DNA of 49,835 bases from Sulfobacillus harzensis (GTDB lineage: Bacteria > Bacillota > Sulfobacillia > Sulfobacillales > Sulfobacillaceae): positions 1 to 49,835 of the forward strand of contig NZ_JABBVZ010000020.1 of the NCBI RefSeq assembly GCF_012933365.1. Direction: 5' to 3'. The notes beneath the pieces were generated by a model. It did not search any database, was not told where the DNA came from, and was given only the letters and a program-made list of their open reading frames with translations. A program made the position numbers and the translations under genes. Positions 41,004-49,835 of the stretch are shown here, piece by piece (positions within the stretch are counted from its first letter, which is position 1; every line of letters starts with the position of its first letter).

Positions 41004-42221
41004 TCACACCCTGGCCTCTCGGAGCCTACGCCAAATGTGCGACCCCATCCGTGCTACAAACCCCTGCGCCAACGAGGAGGCTGCCACCATCACAATCAGC
41101 ATGGTGGGCGAGTTGTCGAAGGCATATAGCAACATCAACACCGCCATGCTAAAGAGCCGGCCGGCATTGAGACTCATTTCGCGCGACAGCATAAAGGCCA
41201 CCCGGCGGTTCTTCACCTCCGGGTCGCGGTCCATAACATCCAACGGGATGGCTTCGTTGGGTACCGTAAACCACGGCATGCTAAACGAAGCAATCACCGC
41301 ATAGACAAACACAAAAATCCAACTCACGTGCATCAAAAACAGGAACAGAGCGCCGGCCGTCATCCCGATAACCCCCCACCACATCGACCAGGGGCGCCGC
41401 TCGGGCGTCACCACATGACTCACCGATAAGGCTCCCAACATGCGCATGACAGCACTGACACTGCTGTACACGCCTACCACCCAGGCACTCTTGGTCGCGA
41501 TATAAACCAGAAACACCCCAGCCAACCCGGACATGGCCTCGCGGGTTCCCCGCACAGCCAAGGTTTCCATGGCCTCTTTCCATAGCGGCATGATTCGGTG
41601 CAACGAAAAGCTCAAGGTCAGCGGCTCTCGGCCCAAGGGAGGACCCGCGGGAACGGAAAAGGAGATGGCGAAGGTCATCGCATAGACCGCCAAGGCCAAC
41701 GCAAAAACCAAAAGATATCCAGTTAGCCCGTGCATCAACCCGACTACCGCGCCCCCTGCCAAGGGTCCGGCAATCCCCGCCACACTGCCGACGGCTGAAT
41801 TAATTCCATAGAATCGAATACGCTGCTCCGGTGCCACGGTATCAAAAGTCATGAGATTGGCTCCAAACCAGAAGAAGCCCTGCGAGACGCCTTCCAACAG
41901 GCCCAGCCACAAGATGTAATGCGATGCGTGGTGTAATAAAAGCAGCAGCACCCCATAAAAGGCGGCCGTCATGACCAGTCCCCAGCGATAGGGAACGAGC
42001 GGCGATGAGCGGCGAAACAGATACCCGGTGAGATAAAAGACAAAGGAAAGCGAGAAGAAATACGCGCCGTTGAACAAAGCCAAATCGGCCAGACGCCCTG
42101 AGACCACAAACACGAATAAGTTTACAAAGGTCGACGCAATGGCCCCGGCGGTCGTTGAACCCGCAAAGGTTAACACCAACCAACGGGTCGCGGGGCTCAG
42201 GGGGATCCGTCTTTGCTGCAT
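41004..42221 (-). CDS. MFS transporter
   Basis: 405 residues with twelve predicted membrane segments. N-terminal FNGAYFFSLSFVFYLTGYLFRR, central GINSAVGSVAGIAGPLAGG and the loop REMSLNAGRLFSMAV mark an MFS carrier of the YqgE/YitZ-like type seen in Firmicutes. The substrate is unknown. It has no obvious partner gene and stands alone. Confidence 0.85.
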   Translation of the reverse strand: MQQRRIPLSPATRWLVLTFAGSTTAGAIASTFVNLFVFVVSGRLADLALFNGAYFFSLSFVFYLTGYLFRRSSPLVPYRWGLVMTAAFYGVLLLLLHHASHYILWLGLLEGVSQGFFWFGANLMTFDTVAPEQRIRFYGINSAVGSVAGIAGPLAGGAVVGLMHGLTGYLLVFALALAVYAMTFAISFSVPAGPPLGREPLTLSFSLHRIMPLWKEAMETLAVRGTREAMSGLAGVFLVYIATKSAWVVGVYSSVSAVMRMLGALSVSHVVTPERRPWSMWWGVIGMTAGALFLFLMHVSWIFVFVYAVIASFSMPWFTVPNEAIPLDVMDRDPEVKNRRVAFMLSREMSLNAGRLFSMAVLMLLYAFDNSPTMLIVMVAASSLAQGFVARMGSHIWRRLREARV

Positions 42222-42389
42222 CTATCTCTTCCCTTCATACCGACGATGATATCAAATCTTGTTACCGAAGCTTTTGTTGACGCACTATTCGCCCAGACTC
42301 TGCGTTGATTTTCCTCGTCCAATCATCCAGAATAGCCGTGAGAACTCGAACCATCTGGGTTCCTGAGTTAACGACAAGGAGGCCTCTTT

Positions 42390-42872
42390 GTGAAGGTTGA
42401 TGTGGTAATCGAGATTCCCCAAGGAAGCCAAAACAAATATGAGGTGGACCACGAGACGGGTCGAGTACGGCTCGACCGGGTTCTTTATTCGCCTATGCAC
42501 TATCCGGCCGAATATGGCTTTATTGCCGACACCTTGGGCGAAGACGATGATCCCTTGGACGTCTTGGTATTAGCCACATATCCCACCTTTCCCGGTTGCA
42601 CGGTAAGCGCCCGCATTCTCGGCATGCTGGAAATGTCGGACGAAAAAGGGATCGACACCAAGTTGTTGGGCGTGTTGGCCGACGATCCGCGCTTTAACCA
42701 CGTTCAAAGCCTGGACGACGTGAATCCGCACGTGCTGAAGGAGATCCCCCACTTCTTCGCAACATATAAGCAACTCGAGAACAAGGAAACCCACATTGGC
42801 GGGTGGAAAGGCCTCGACGATGCCTTGCGGGTGCTCGAAGAAGCACGCCAGCGATTTCAGAACGGCCATTAG
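42390..42872 (+). CDS. ppa: Inorganic pyrophosphatase (family I)
   Basis: 160 residues, GTG start behind AAGGAGGCC. KVDVVIEIPQGSQNKYEVD, VLYSPMHYPAEYGFIADT and the metal site DDDPLDVLVLA are family I marks, followed by DEKGIDTKLLGVLADDPRF. It hydrolyses pyrophosphate in the cytoplasm. Its stop codon shares four bases with the convergent FUSC gene. Confidence 0.97.
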   Translation: MKVDVVIEIPQGSQNKYEVDHETGRVRLDRVLYSPMHYPAEYGFIADTLGEDDDPLDVLVLATYPTFPGCTVSARILGMLEMSDEKGIDTKLLGVLADDPRFNHVQSLDDVNPHVLKEIPHFFATYKQLENKETHIGGWKGLDDALRVLEEARQRFQNGH

Positions 42873-43999
42873 GGCTGGACATGCACGATAGGGACTATAA
42901 GACGGGCTGAGACCATCAAATCCTGGCTCATTTTGTCCAAATCCACCAACACGGCGGCAATATCTAAAAAGCGGGCACCGTCTCCTCCTCCGGGGAGCGT
43001 GCCCGCTTCTTGAAGAAGGACCTCTCGCTCGCGTTTAGCAGCCTCCACCATCGCTTCGAGCCTTAGCGCCGCCGACTGGTCTTGCCGGCGGATTAAGTAC
43101 GCGTAACTCTTTAAAGCTTCCCCCATCAGCGCGAGTACCGAGCCGAGGCGCTCCGCCAAACCTGTCGGCAAGGCGGCCGCCGGTTTGCTCACATCACGAT
43201 CCAGGGTGACAAACAAGGTCCGGGCAATGCCCCGCACTTGGACCATGGTATGATCCAACACCGTCAAAGCATGACGCAACTCCTTCAGCTTTCCCCGGTC
43301 GCCGCGGTGCCAGGGATTCCACCGGAGACTGGTCTCCGCTCGATGAATGGCCTGTCGCGCCTGATGAAGTCCGGATTCGATGGCGCGGGCCTCTTTGAGT
43401 CGCCGGTTGGCTTCTTCGGGTTCAAGTCCCCTTACCAAATCGTTTTGGATCCCTTCCATCACTCCGCTGAGGCCCATCGCTAAAATACGAAGCGCTTCGG
43501 TGGCATCAGGGGTAAAATCGGGGGGCCAGACCAATGCCGAAACTAAAATAGCAACGGCCGCTCCCAATGCCGTGTCTAATGCCCGGCTCCAGGCGTACCC
43601 TTTAACCTGAGACCCAATCGCCAACACCATAAGAGCGCTGATGGCGACTTGCGAGCTCGCCAGAGAGCCCAGCCGAAGACGACGTGCGGCTGCCATGGCG
43701 ACAAACACCAGTACGGCGATGGACCAGGCATGCAATCCCACCAAATGGGTAAAAAAGAGGGCGAGAAAAATACCGCCGATCACCCCGAGGATGCGCTGCA
43801 CTCCACGGGAGACCGACTCAGCCACGGTCGCTTGCACACACAAGATGGCAGCCAAGGGTGCAAAGTACGGCCGTGGCGCATGAAAGATCCACACCGACAA
43901 GCCCCACGCCAGCCCAGCTGCCAGAGCTGTTTTCGCGGCTTGTAGACTAACCCCCCAATTCTCCAGCTTATCCCATGGTAATTTAGACCATCGCACCAT
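42869..43999 (-). CDS. FUSC/aromatic acid exporter-like membrane protein
   Basis: 376 residues. Six N-terminal membrane segments (ALAAGLAWGLSVWIF, PYFAPLAAILCVQATVAESV, RILGVIGGIFLALFFTHLVG and others) match the FUSC / ArAE domain, then a long cytoplasmic helical part. It may export aromatic or other organic acids. It is convergent with ppa. Confidence 0.85.
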   Translation of the reverse strand: MVRWSKLPWDKLENWGVSLQAAKTALAAGLAWGLSVWIFHAPRPYFAPLAAILCVQATVAESVSRGVQRILGVIGGIFLALFFTHLVGLHAWSIAVLVFVAMAAARRLRLGSLASSQVAISALMVLAIGSQVKGYAWSRALDTALGAAVAILVSALVWPPDFTPDATEALRILAMGLSGVMEGIQNDLVRGLEPEEANRRLKEARAIESGLHQARQAIHRAETSLRWNPWHRGDRGKLKELRHALTVLDHTMVQVRGIARTLFVTLDRDVSKPAAALPTGLAERLGSVLALMGEALKSYAYLIRRQDQSAALRLEAMVEAAKREREVLLQEAGTLPGGGDGARFLDIAAVLVDLDKMSQDLMVSARLIVPIVHVQP

Positions 44000-44028
44000 A
44001 GGCTTAGCATCGGAATTGGACTCAACCT

Positions 44029-45384
44029 TTATGCGGAAGGGATTGGCGGCAGCGACTCCGGAAAATGCGTCTGAATGAGCTCCCCTATGCCCAAGAGAAG
44101 GGCTTCACGCCCGGGGCCGGCCACCAGTTGAAGCGACGTGGGCAGGTCCCGATAAAGCCCCCACGGAATGGCCAGGGCCGGAAACCCTAATAAATTAAAT
44201 GGATTGGTGAATCGGGTGACAGTGGCCCGCACATCTTCCCAACGGCCGTCCGGTCTTTGGACCCGAGTTGTATCTAACGCCGGTGCTTGTATGGGCACCG
44301 TTGGCAGTATCAAGGCGTCATATGCCCGCAGCCATTCGCGGTATCGCCGCTGGATTACTTGTCGATACCGCATGGCGGCGATATACTCGGCAGCCAGATG
44401 ACTGCCTCCGGCGACCAATCGTTCGGCCACATCAGGTTGGTAGGCGTCCCGGTTCGTCGCCAGCGTTGACCAATGATACGCCAGCGCTTCCGACCCTAAA
44501 ATGATGCTCTGAGACAACCATAATTGGTTGACCTCCATCAACTCGCCGCGTTCGATAGAGGCCCCGAATTCGTCGCCGATGGCCCGGATGCCATCCTCGA
44601 TGTGCTGTTGCAGCCCAGCGTCATAACAGGCGAGATTTGGATCGTCCACCACAAAAAGCTTCAAGGGCCGGTCCGGCAACCGGTCGTCCGACCCATTGGC
44701 ATCGTGGATGACCTCCCACAAGAGGCGCACATCTGCCGCCGTCCGCGCCAACGGTCCGACGTGGTCTAACGACCACGACAAGGGGACCACTCCCTCGGTG
44801 GACACGGCGCCATAGGTGGGCTTAAGTCCCGTAACGCCCGAGAACGCAGCGGGAATCCGAACCGATCCGCCGGTGTCCGTCCCCAAAGCCCCCGCCATGA
44901 CACCCGACGCCACGGCTACCGCCGACCCGGAACTAGACCCACCCGCCATGCGGGAGGCATCATAGGGATTGCCCACCGGGCCAAAGTAGGAGCTGGCCCC
45001 GGTCGGCCCATAGGCAAATTCGTGCAAATTCAGCTTTCCGAGCGCCAAATTGGCACCGCTTTCCCTGAGCCGGGCGGCGACCGGCGCATCCTGCCTGGCA
45101 CGCACATCCAGTCTCAGTTGTGACCCCGCAGTGGTGATCTCGCCCTTCAGATCGATGAGATCTTTGAGTCCAACCAAAACTCCGTCCAGTATCGACAGAG
45201 GAGCCCCGGACTGGTAGCGGGCCTCCGATGCGCGCGCCTCCGCCAGGGCCGCTTCAGGATTCACCGTGATAAAAAGATGGGTCTTGTCTTGCCACGCGGC
45301 GATATGATCTAATGCTTCGTTCACCGTCTCAACCGGGCTTTTTGCTCCCGACCGATATAATTGGTGGAGCTCCTTAATGGTCAT
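44029..45384 (-). CDS. Amidase-signature hydrolase (GatA-like)
   Basis: 451 residues from the ATG at 45384 (GGGAGGTG upstream). The Ser-cisSer-Lys triad is visible: Lys in VLVGLKDLIDLKGEITTAGS, the Ser cluster in AGGSSSGSAVAVASGV and the nucleophile in GTDTGGSVRIPAAFSG. It lacks GatB/GatC partners in the window, so it is more likely a stand-alone amidase than the tRNA amidotransferase. Its start overlaps the broken Nudix gene by 11 nt. Confidence 0.92.
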   Translation of the reverse strand: MTIKELHQLYRSGAKSPVETVNEALDHIAAWQDKTHLFITVNPEAALAEARASEARYQSGAPLSILDGVLVGLKDLIDLKGEITTAGSQLRLDVRARQDAPVAARLRESGANLALGKLNLHEFAYGPTGASSYFGPVGNPYDASRMAGGSSSGSAVAVASGVMAGALGTDTGGSVRIPAAFSGVTGLKPTYGAVSTEGVVPLSWSLDHVGPLARTAADVRLLWEVIHDANGSDDRLPDRPLKLFVVDDPNLACYDAGLQQHIEDGIRAIGDEFGASIERGELMEVNQLWLSQSIILGSEALAYHWSTLATNRDAYQPDVAERLVAGGSHLAAEYIAAMRYRQVIQRRYREWLRAYDALILPTVPIQAPALDTTRVQRPDGRWEDVRATVTRFTNPFNLLGFPALAIPWGLYRDLPTSLQLVAGPGREALLLGIGELIQTHFPESLPPIPSA

Positions 45385-45861
45385 GGTCAACACCTCCCAC
45401 ACCAATGGCCGGAGGAATCCCGCCCGCTACTCGAAGGCGCCGCATACGGTCCCCTTGGTCCCGTTCCAAGCGGACCGCTAAACTGTCCAGAACTTGGGCG
45501 GAGACTGTCGACGCCATCCGGTTCAACACCGATCGATAAGCCTCGGGTAGATCCGGCGGCAGGTCTGAGAGCGGAGCCCAAACCAGTGTCACATGTTCTT
45601 CGGATAGCCTCGGTTCCTGCTCTGGGGCCAAATCCTCTACGGAATAGAAAAGAAGGAAAACCGAATGACCGGGAACCGGCGAGGCTTCACATCAAGCCCG
45701 GTCTCCTCGGAAAATTCCCGAACCAAAGCGGTTTCCGGCGACTCACCCGGCTCAATATGACCGCCCGGCAACTCCCACTCACCGCGGTCGTTGGAGGCCA
45801 GCAGGACACGGCCTCCCCGCACCAAAACTCCCTTAGCCGAAATAGCCCAACGACCGTCCAT
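45374..45861 (-). pseudogene. Nudix hydrolase with a one-base frameshift
   Basis: ATG 45861 follows AAAAGGAGGAAG and opens [17 protein letters not shown]. The Nudix box [23 protein letters not shown] is perfect (G-x5-E-x7-R-E-x-x-E-E-x-G). After PRRFP the frame runs to a TAG at 45639-45637, while the expected continuation [18 protein letters not shown] and the rest of the domain lie in another frame down to 45374. One missing base near 45665-45680 would restore a 162-residue protein. The lesion could be real or a sequencing error. It overlaps the amidase start. Confidence 0.8.
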
Positions 45862-45899
45862 GATCTTCCTCCTTTTCCCCATCATAACCGAGATTGGGG

Positions 45900-46685
45900 T
45901 CAGGAGTGGCGTCGTTCGCGCCTCTCCCGAAGAATTGACCAGGCGAGTCCTAAAACGAGAAGAGCGAGCAAAAGCACTGGATCGGCCAGGTGGCGAAGCA
46001 GCGAGTGGGTCGGCGCGGCCGTCCCCGTAACCGCCAAGGTATCCATCACGATATGGGCCAATATGGGCACCAACATGTCTCCGGTGGCCAAAAGATACAG
46101 CGTCCACGGCAAGACCGTCAACCCGATGACAAGCATCGTCCAACCGCCCCAAGCTGGCACATGCCAAAGGCCAAACACAAAAGCCGCTAGTATCGCCACC
46201 ATCATCCGCTCAAAGGCGGTGCGCGGCCGAACAATCTGCCACACCGCCACCAACCCGCCTAACAGCACAAGATTCTCCACCGGCAGCACTAAAGGAAATT
46301 GCCATAGGAGATGCTGCCCTTCTGGCCAGCTAATCTGGTGCATCTTGGCGGCCTGCGGATTAAAGCCCAGTATCTTGTCCCCTACCGCGCCCATGGCCAA
46401 GCTTGCAATGACTAGGAGCACCGTTTGCCATATGGTTCCGTCTGTCCAATTCAGCGAGCGCACAATGGCTCGAAGCAGCGGCCAACTCAGCGCCACGAAG
46501 AAGATCCCGCCATAGCCGTATCCGACGGCACTGGAATGCGCCGCCTGACCCATGACCAGCACCATGAGTCCGCCCGCTGCTGTCGCCAGAACCATCCGCC
46601 AGGTAGGCACCCGTCCGATATAGCGTAAAAAAAGTGGATCCGGCGATGAAATGCCTGGCCACCGGATCCATCGGTTCCATTTCAT
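45900..46685 (-). CDS. CPBP-like (CAAX protease superfamily) membrane protein
   Basis: 261 residues with about seven membrane segments. Motif-2-like [11 protein letters not shown] and motif-3-like [14 protein letters not shown] match the CPBP/Abi fold, but the first motif, normally E-E-x-x-x-R, is replaced by [11 protein letters not shown]. Proteolytic activity is therefore doubtful. No operon partner other than the Nudix gene 38 nt downstream. Confidence 0.75.
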   Translation of the reverse strand: MKWNRWIRWPGISSPDPLFLRYIGRVPTWRMVLATAAGGLMVLVMGQAAHSSAVGYGYGGIFFVALSWPLLRAIVRSLNWTDGTIWQTVLLVIASLAMGAVGDKILGFNPQAAKMHQISWPEGQHLLWQFPLVLPVENLVLLGGLVAVWQIVRPRTAFERMMVAILAAFVFGLWHVPAWGGWTMLVIGLTVLPWTLYLLATGDMLVPILAHIVMDTLAVTGTAAPTHSLLRHLADPVLLLALLVLGLAWSILRERRERRHS

Positions 46686-46725
46686 ACCCTCGCCCCCCTT
46701 AATGGATAAGCGGGGCTCGGCCTAA

Positions 46726-47679
46726 CTATGCCAAAATCGCTTCAATACGGTCGAGAATCTCTTGTGAGAGGCTGACCTCTACCGCCTTGACGTTCTCCCG
46801 AATTTGTTCCGGGCGCGAAGCACCAATCAGGGCACTGGAGATGGCCTTATGGCGAAGGACCCAAGCCAAGGCCAACTGGCTCAAGGTAATCCCGAGGTCA
46901 CCAGCCACGGCCGCCAACTTATCGACCCGCTCCAGGTTCCTGTCATTCAACATGCGGGCAATGGAACCGCTAACCTTGGCATTGGCAGCCCGCGAGCCCT
47001 CCGGTGCTGGTTGGCCTTTCTTGTATTTGCCGGTCAGAAGGCCCTGCGCTAAGGGTGAGAACACGACCAAGCCAATTCCCGCTTGCTCGCAGATGGGCAG
47101 TACGCCTGCCTCAATGTAGCGGTTAAGGAGATTGTAGACTGGCTGGCTTGCCCTGAGCGGATTCAACTGTAGCCGCTGTTGCACTAGCAGGGCCTCGGTG
47201 ATTTGGGCCGGCTGCCACTCGCTGATGCCGCCATAAAGCACCTTGCCCTGCCGCACCAGATCGTCGATGGCGGACAGTGTTTCCTCAATCTCGGTGTTGG
47301 GGTCGGCCCGATGGCAATAGAAAATATCCACGTAATCGGTCTTGAGCGCCTTAAGGCTTTTGTCCACTTGGTCCATTAAGTGTTTACGGGAAAGCCCGCC
47401 TTGATTGGGCTTGGGTCCCACCGGCCAAAAGGCTTTGGTGGTCAATACATATTCGCTGCGATTATACGGTGCTAAAGCGTCCGATAAAAATTGCTCCGCC
47501 GCGTGCGGCTCGCTCCCATACACGTTGGCGCAGTCAAAATGATTGATGCCTTGTTCAAAGGCCTCCCGGATACACGCCTTGGCCGTTTCTTGCTCCGTTA
47601 CGGTGCCATATGTAAGCCAGCTTCCCAAAGCGATCGCCGAGACCTGAATACCCGAGCGACCTAAGCGACGGTACTCCAT
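46726..47679 (-). CDS. Aldo/keto reductase
   Basis: 317 residues of the AKR fold: MEYRRLGRSGIQVSAIALGS, FDCANVYGSEPHAAEQFL (catalytic D, Y), KAFWPVGP, DYVDIFYCHRADP (H) and the C-terminal SSALIGASRPEQIRENV NADPH site. It resembles the YghZ/KCNAB-like group of NADPH-dependent aldehyde reductases. It is complete and stands alone. Confidence 0.92.
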   Translation of the reverse strand: MEYRRLGRSGIQVSAIALGSWLTYGTVTEQETAKACIREAFEQGINHFDCANVYGSEPHAAEQFLSDALAPYNRSEYVLTTKAFWPVGPKPNQGGLSRKHLMDQVDKSLKALKTDYVDIFYCHRADPNTEIEETLSAIDDLVRQGKVLYGGISEWQPAQITEALLVQQRLQLNPLRASQPVYNLLNRYIEAGVLPICEQAGIGLVVFSPLAQGLLTGKYKKGQPAPEGSRAANAKVSGSIARMLNDRNLERVDKLAAVAGDLGITLSQLALAWVLRHKAISSALIGASRPEQIRENVKAVEVSLSQEILDRIEAILA

Positions 47680-47739
47680 TTTTGCTCAACTCCTATTCCT
47701 CACGGCCAGTAGCGGCCTGCTCCTCCTAGACTATCACAC

Positions 47740-49314
47740 CTAAAATTGTTCGTGCTCCCGAAGCGGTGAGCTTTCCGCCACCCGTAAGGATGGATGGCGT
47801 TCCAACAGGCGCTCCAAGCTTCGCTCGTCTTCTAACAGCAACACGCGCTGCCCCTCGTCGTCGATAACCGTCCGTACCCGGTCAAAGCGGCCGAGTTCAA
47901 ATTCGGCTGGCCCCTCCACGACCCAGCGAGCCATACGGTAGCCAAGCGGGCGCAAGGTAACCTCGACCCCATATTCTTGCTTGAGTCGATATTCCAGCAC
48001 CTCAAACTGCAACGGGCCCACCACGCCCAAAAAGACTTGAGGACCGAGATCTTCAGGACGGTAACGCTGCACCAAGCCTTCCTGCACCAATTCATCCAAG
48101 CCGCGTTGGTATTGTTTGTGCTTGAGTGTGTATTTTAATTCGACCTCGGCAAAATGTTCAGGTGAAAACCGCGGGAAACCGACAAACCGCAGGTCGGGCT
48201 TTTCGCTCAGCGTATCGCCGATGTGTAAAAGCCCGGTATCGTGAATCCCAATAACGTCACCGGGAAAGGCTTCATCAATAATCGCTCGATCCTGTGCCAT
48301 GAACTGCTGTGGTTGTGCCAGACGGATAGTGCGGCCGCTCTGCACGTGGGCAACGGGCATATTGCGCTCGAATTTCCCGGAGCAGACCCGAACGAACGCC
48401 ACCCGATCCCGGTGAGCCGGATTCATATTGGCTTGAATCTTGAAAACAAATCCCGAAAAATAGGGCGCTTCCGGTGCTACCCAACCCGCACTGCTCTCCC
48501 GGGGCCTAGGAGGCGGAGCCATGGTGAGGAAGCCGTTCAAGAACGTTTCCACACCAAAGTTCGCGATAGCGCTGCCAAAATAGACCGGGGTCAGCACGCC
48601 CTCGGTAACGGCGGCCTGAGAAAAGGCTTCGCCGGCTCCCTCCAACAGCTCCAAATCCTCTTGCAATTGCATGCGATCATGAGAATCCAATGGAGCGTCG
48701 TTCAAGGACATCCGGTCGAAAGTCCGGTTTTGCCGGTTGAAGGCTTCAAATTCTCGCGATGCGCGATCGAATAGTCCTTGAAATCCCATCCCCATGCCCA
48801 CCGGCCAATTCATGGCGAAAGTAGAAATACCCAAAATCCGTTCAATTTCTTCTAAAATATCCCATGGGTCGCGCGATTCTCGATCTAACTTATTGACAAA
48901 CGTAAAAACGGGAACCTGTCGCCGACGCGCCACCTGGTACAACTTGATTGTCTGTTCCTCAACACCCTTGGCCGCATCCAACACCATCACGACCGAATCA
49001 GCCGCCAACAGCGTCCGGTAGGTGTCCTCGCTGAAATCCTGGTGCCCCGGAGTATCCAGCAAGTTGATCCGATATCCTTGATAGCGAAATTGAAGCACCG
49101 TCGACGTCACGGATATGCCCCGCTGACGTTCAATTTCCATCCAGTCGGAACGGGCATGTTGTTGTGCCCGGCGGGCTTTGACGGCCCCCGCTTCGCGGAT
49201 CGCCCCGCCGTAAAGCAAAAGTTTTTCGGTCAGTGTCGTCTTGCCCGCGTCGGGATGGGAGATAATCGCAAATGTACGGCCATTGGTGATGGCGTCCTCA
49301 GGTGCTGTAGGCAT
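47740..49314 (-). CDS. prfC: Peptide chain release factor 3
   Basis: 524 residues. G-domain motifs: ISHPDAGKTTLTEKLLLYGG, RGISVTSTVLQF, DTPGHQDFSEDTYRTL and NKLDR, then domain II/III with KHKQYQRGLDELVQEG and RWVVEGPAEFEL. RF3 is a GTPase that recycles RF1/RF2 after termination. ATG behind GAAGGAG, and promoter TGGTATAAT upstream. Confidence 0.96.
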   Translation of the reverse strand: MPTAPEDAITNGRTFAIISHPDAGKTTLTEKLLLYGGAIREAGAVKARRAQQHARSDWMEIERQRGISVTSTVLQFRYQGYRINLLDTPGHQDFSEDTYRTLLAADSVVMVLDAAKGVEEQTIKLYQVARRRQVPVFTFVNKLDRESRDPWDILEEIERILGISTFAMNWPVGMGMGFQGLFDRASREFEAFNRQNRTFDRMSLNDAPLDSHDRMQLQEDLELLEGAGEAFSQAAVTEGVLTPVYFGSAIANFGVETFLNGFLTMAPPPRPRESSAGWVAPEAPYFSGFVFKIQANMNPAHRDRVAFVRVCSGKFERNMPVAHVQSGRTIRLAQPQQFMAQDRAIIDEAFPGDVIGIHDTGLLHIGDTLSEKPDLRFVGFPRFSPEHFAEVELKYTLKHKQYQRGLDELVQEGLVQRYRPEDLGPQVFLGVVGPLQFEVLEYRLKQEYGVEVTLRPLGYRMARWVVEGPAEFELGRFDRVRTVIDDEGQRVLLLEDERSLERLLERHPSLRVAESSPLREHEQF

Positions 49315-49343
49315 GCTGTCTCCTTCGTGTTTTCTCGGGGAGG

Positions 49344-49372
49344 ATTATACCAGCCTCCCGGTGCCAGGAAAA
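49344..49372 (-). promoter_or_regulatory. Extended -10 promoter of prfC
   Basis: On the minus strand TATAAT (49349-49344) is preceded by TGG, an extended -10, with a weak TTTTCC as -35 at a 17-nt distance. The leader to the ATG is about 25 nt. Confidence 0.6.
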
Positions 49373-49449
49373 GCTGTGGTTTACAGCACACCCGTGCTTC
49401 CGTATCATTTTTCATCGAGACCGATTATCATTTTCAACGGCGAGGTGGG

Positions 49450-49760
49450 ATTATCGACACACGGCAAGGCTCCCGTTGGACCGTCGTGAGCGGCGGAGCC
49501 GGCATCTTCATTGGCACCTATGACACCGCTGCCATCTCGGCCGCTCTTCCGCGCCTTGCCGCCCTCTGGCATCTCTCCTCTGAGGCCGTGGCTGCGTTGG
49601 GATCGGCGCCGTTGTTAGGAATGATCGCCGGCAGTTTATTGGCAGGCCTCTATGCGGATCGGTGGGGACGGCGCACGCTATTATTGGCCGACTTCATCGC
49701 ATTTGGCTTGGCGGCTTTTGCCAGTGGCCTGGCATCCAATTATGACTGGTTCCTAGTGAG
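49450..49760 (+). pseudogene. MFS transporter, N-terminal part, cut by an insertion
   Basis: About 100 residues of an MFS (metabolite:H+ symporter) N-terminus: DTRQGSRWTVVSGGAGIFIG, SAALPRLAAL, LLGMIAGSLLAGLYADRWGRR (signature loop) and LASNYDWFLVRF. The start is unclear (GTG 49486 or a non-ATG start near 49450). Right after WFLVRF the frame ends in a stop and the similarity breaks off at the sequence GATTCTGCTGAAAAAGTCGG, which looks like the end of an insertion element. Confidence 0.7.
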
Positions 49761-49835
49761 ATTCTGCTGAAAAAGTCGGTCCGTGTCGATGACCCAGACG
49801 GGAACACCATTTGGGCAATGGGGATGGGGGGCCTT
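49761..49835 (+). mobile_element. Probable insertion-element end at right edge (partial)
   Basis: The sequence GATTCTGCTGAAAAAGTCGG resembles terminal repeats of several DDE-type insertion sequences and starts where the MFS coding similarity stops. Only about 75 nt are visible, with no coding support. The family is uncertain. Confidence 0.45.

Noticed and set aside
45637-45639. Possible third selenoprotein: stop inside the Nudix gene
   Set aside because: The codon is TAG, not TGA, and the rest of the domain is in another frame, so it is a frameshift.
45361-46515. 384-residue plus-strand frame over the Nudix and CPBP genes
   Set aside because: No ribosome site, low-complexity composition and antisense to recognisable genes.
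49768-49770. TGA at the end of the MFS fragment as recoding site
   Set aside because: Similarity to MFS proteins stops before the TGA and the following bases look like an insertion-element end.
1-49835. CRISPR array or prophage
   Set aside because: No regularly spaced repeats, cas genes, integrase or structural phage genes were seen.

Overview
The window looks like chromosome of an endospore-forming Gram-positive (Bacillota) of fairly high GC. It carries spoIVA, an alpha/beta-type small acid-soluble spore protein, Der, a DinG helicase with an exonuclease domain, and strong Shine-Dalgarno sites that often precede GTG or TTG starts. A Sulfobacillus-like thermophile or acidophile would fit, but that is inference. 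No rRNA, CRISPR array or phage block was seen. Genes are tightly packed, and several convergent pairs overlap at their stop codons.

Left edge (1-1.6 kb): an IS1182-type element, running off the window, sits in a decayed group II intron. That intron lies immediately behind the intrinsic terminator of the spore-protein gene, as group IIC introns do. Next come surE and dinG. From 12.2 down to 5.7 kb, one minus-strand operon behind a clear sigma-A promoter links speD, ndk, a metallophosphoesterase, a methylthio-nucleoside phosphorylase, ahcY, an SAH/MTA deaminase, a thioesterase and a PHP hydrolase. It reads as S-adenosylmethionine by-product salvage and polyamine metabolism. FAH, SRPBCC, a class-III aminotransferase, CorA and tRNA-Pro(GGG) follow.

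Middle (16-26 kb): two oligopeptide-type binding lipoproteins and a DppC/DppB permease pair without ATPases, then spoIVA with a sigma-E-like promoter, yceI, der and a membrane protein.

Core finding (26.1-29.7 kb): two neighbouring selenoprotein genes that a standard gene finder would split. On the plus strand, an XRE/MmyB-type regulator overlaps by 4 nt a protein-disulfide-oxidoreductase-like gene. Its redox motif reads U-A-F-C, with an in-frame TGA at 27370-27372. On the minus strand, cysK is followed by an AhpE-type peroxiredoxin whose peroxidatic Cys codon is TGA (28552-28554), then by a rhodanese without the catalytic Cys and a small membrane protein. Each TGA is followed at 18-19 nt by a hairpin whose apical loop starts with G, matching the bacterial SECIS pattern. 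Together they suggest a selenium-dependent peroxide reductase (Sec-peroxiredoxin) with its own Sec-dithiol reductant.

Right part (29.8-49.8 kb): mostly housekeeping and transport genes. These include a DHH phosphoesterase, a quinone oxidoreductase with an internal deletion, MFS carriers, a cyclophilin lipoprotein, LMW-PTP, SRAP, an LCP-like protein with a GT-C membrane protein, a HesB/IscA protein, TauE, YihY, DUF445, pyrophosphatase, FUSC, amidase, a frameshifted Nudix gene, a CPBP protein, aldo/keto reductase and prfC. An MFS gene at the right edge appears cut by another insertion element.
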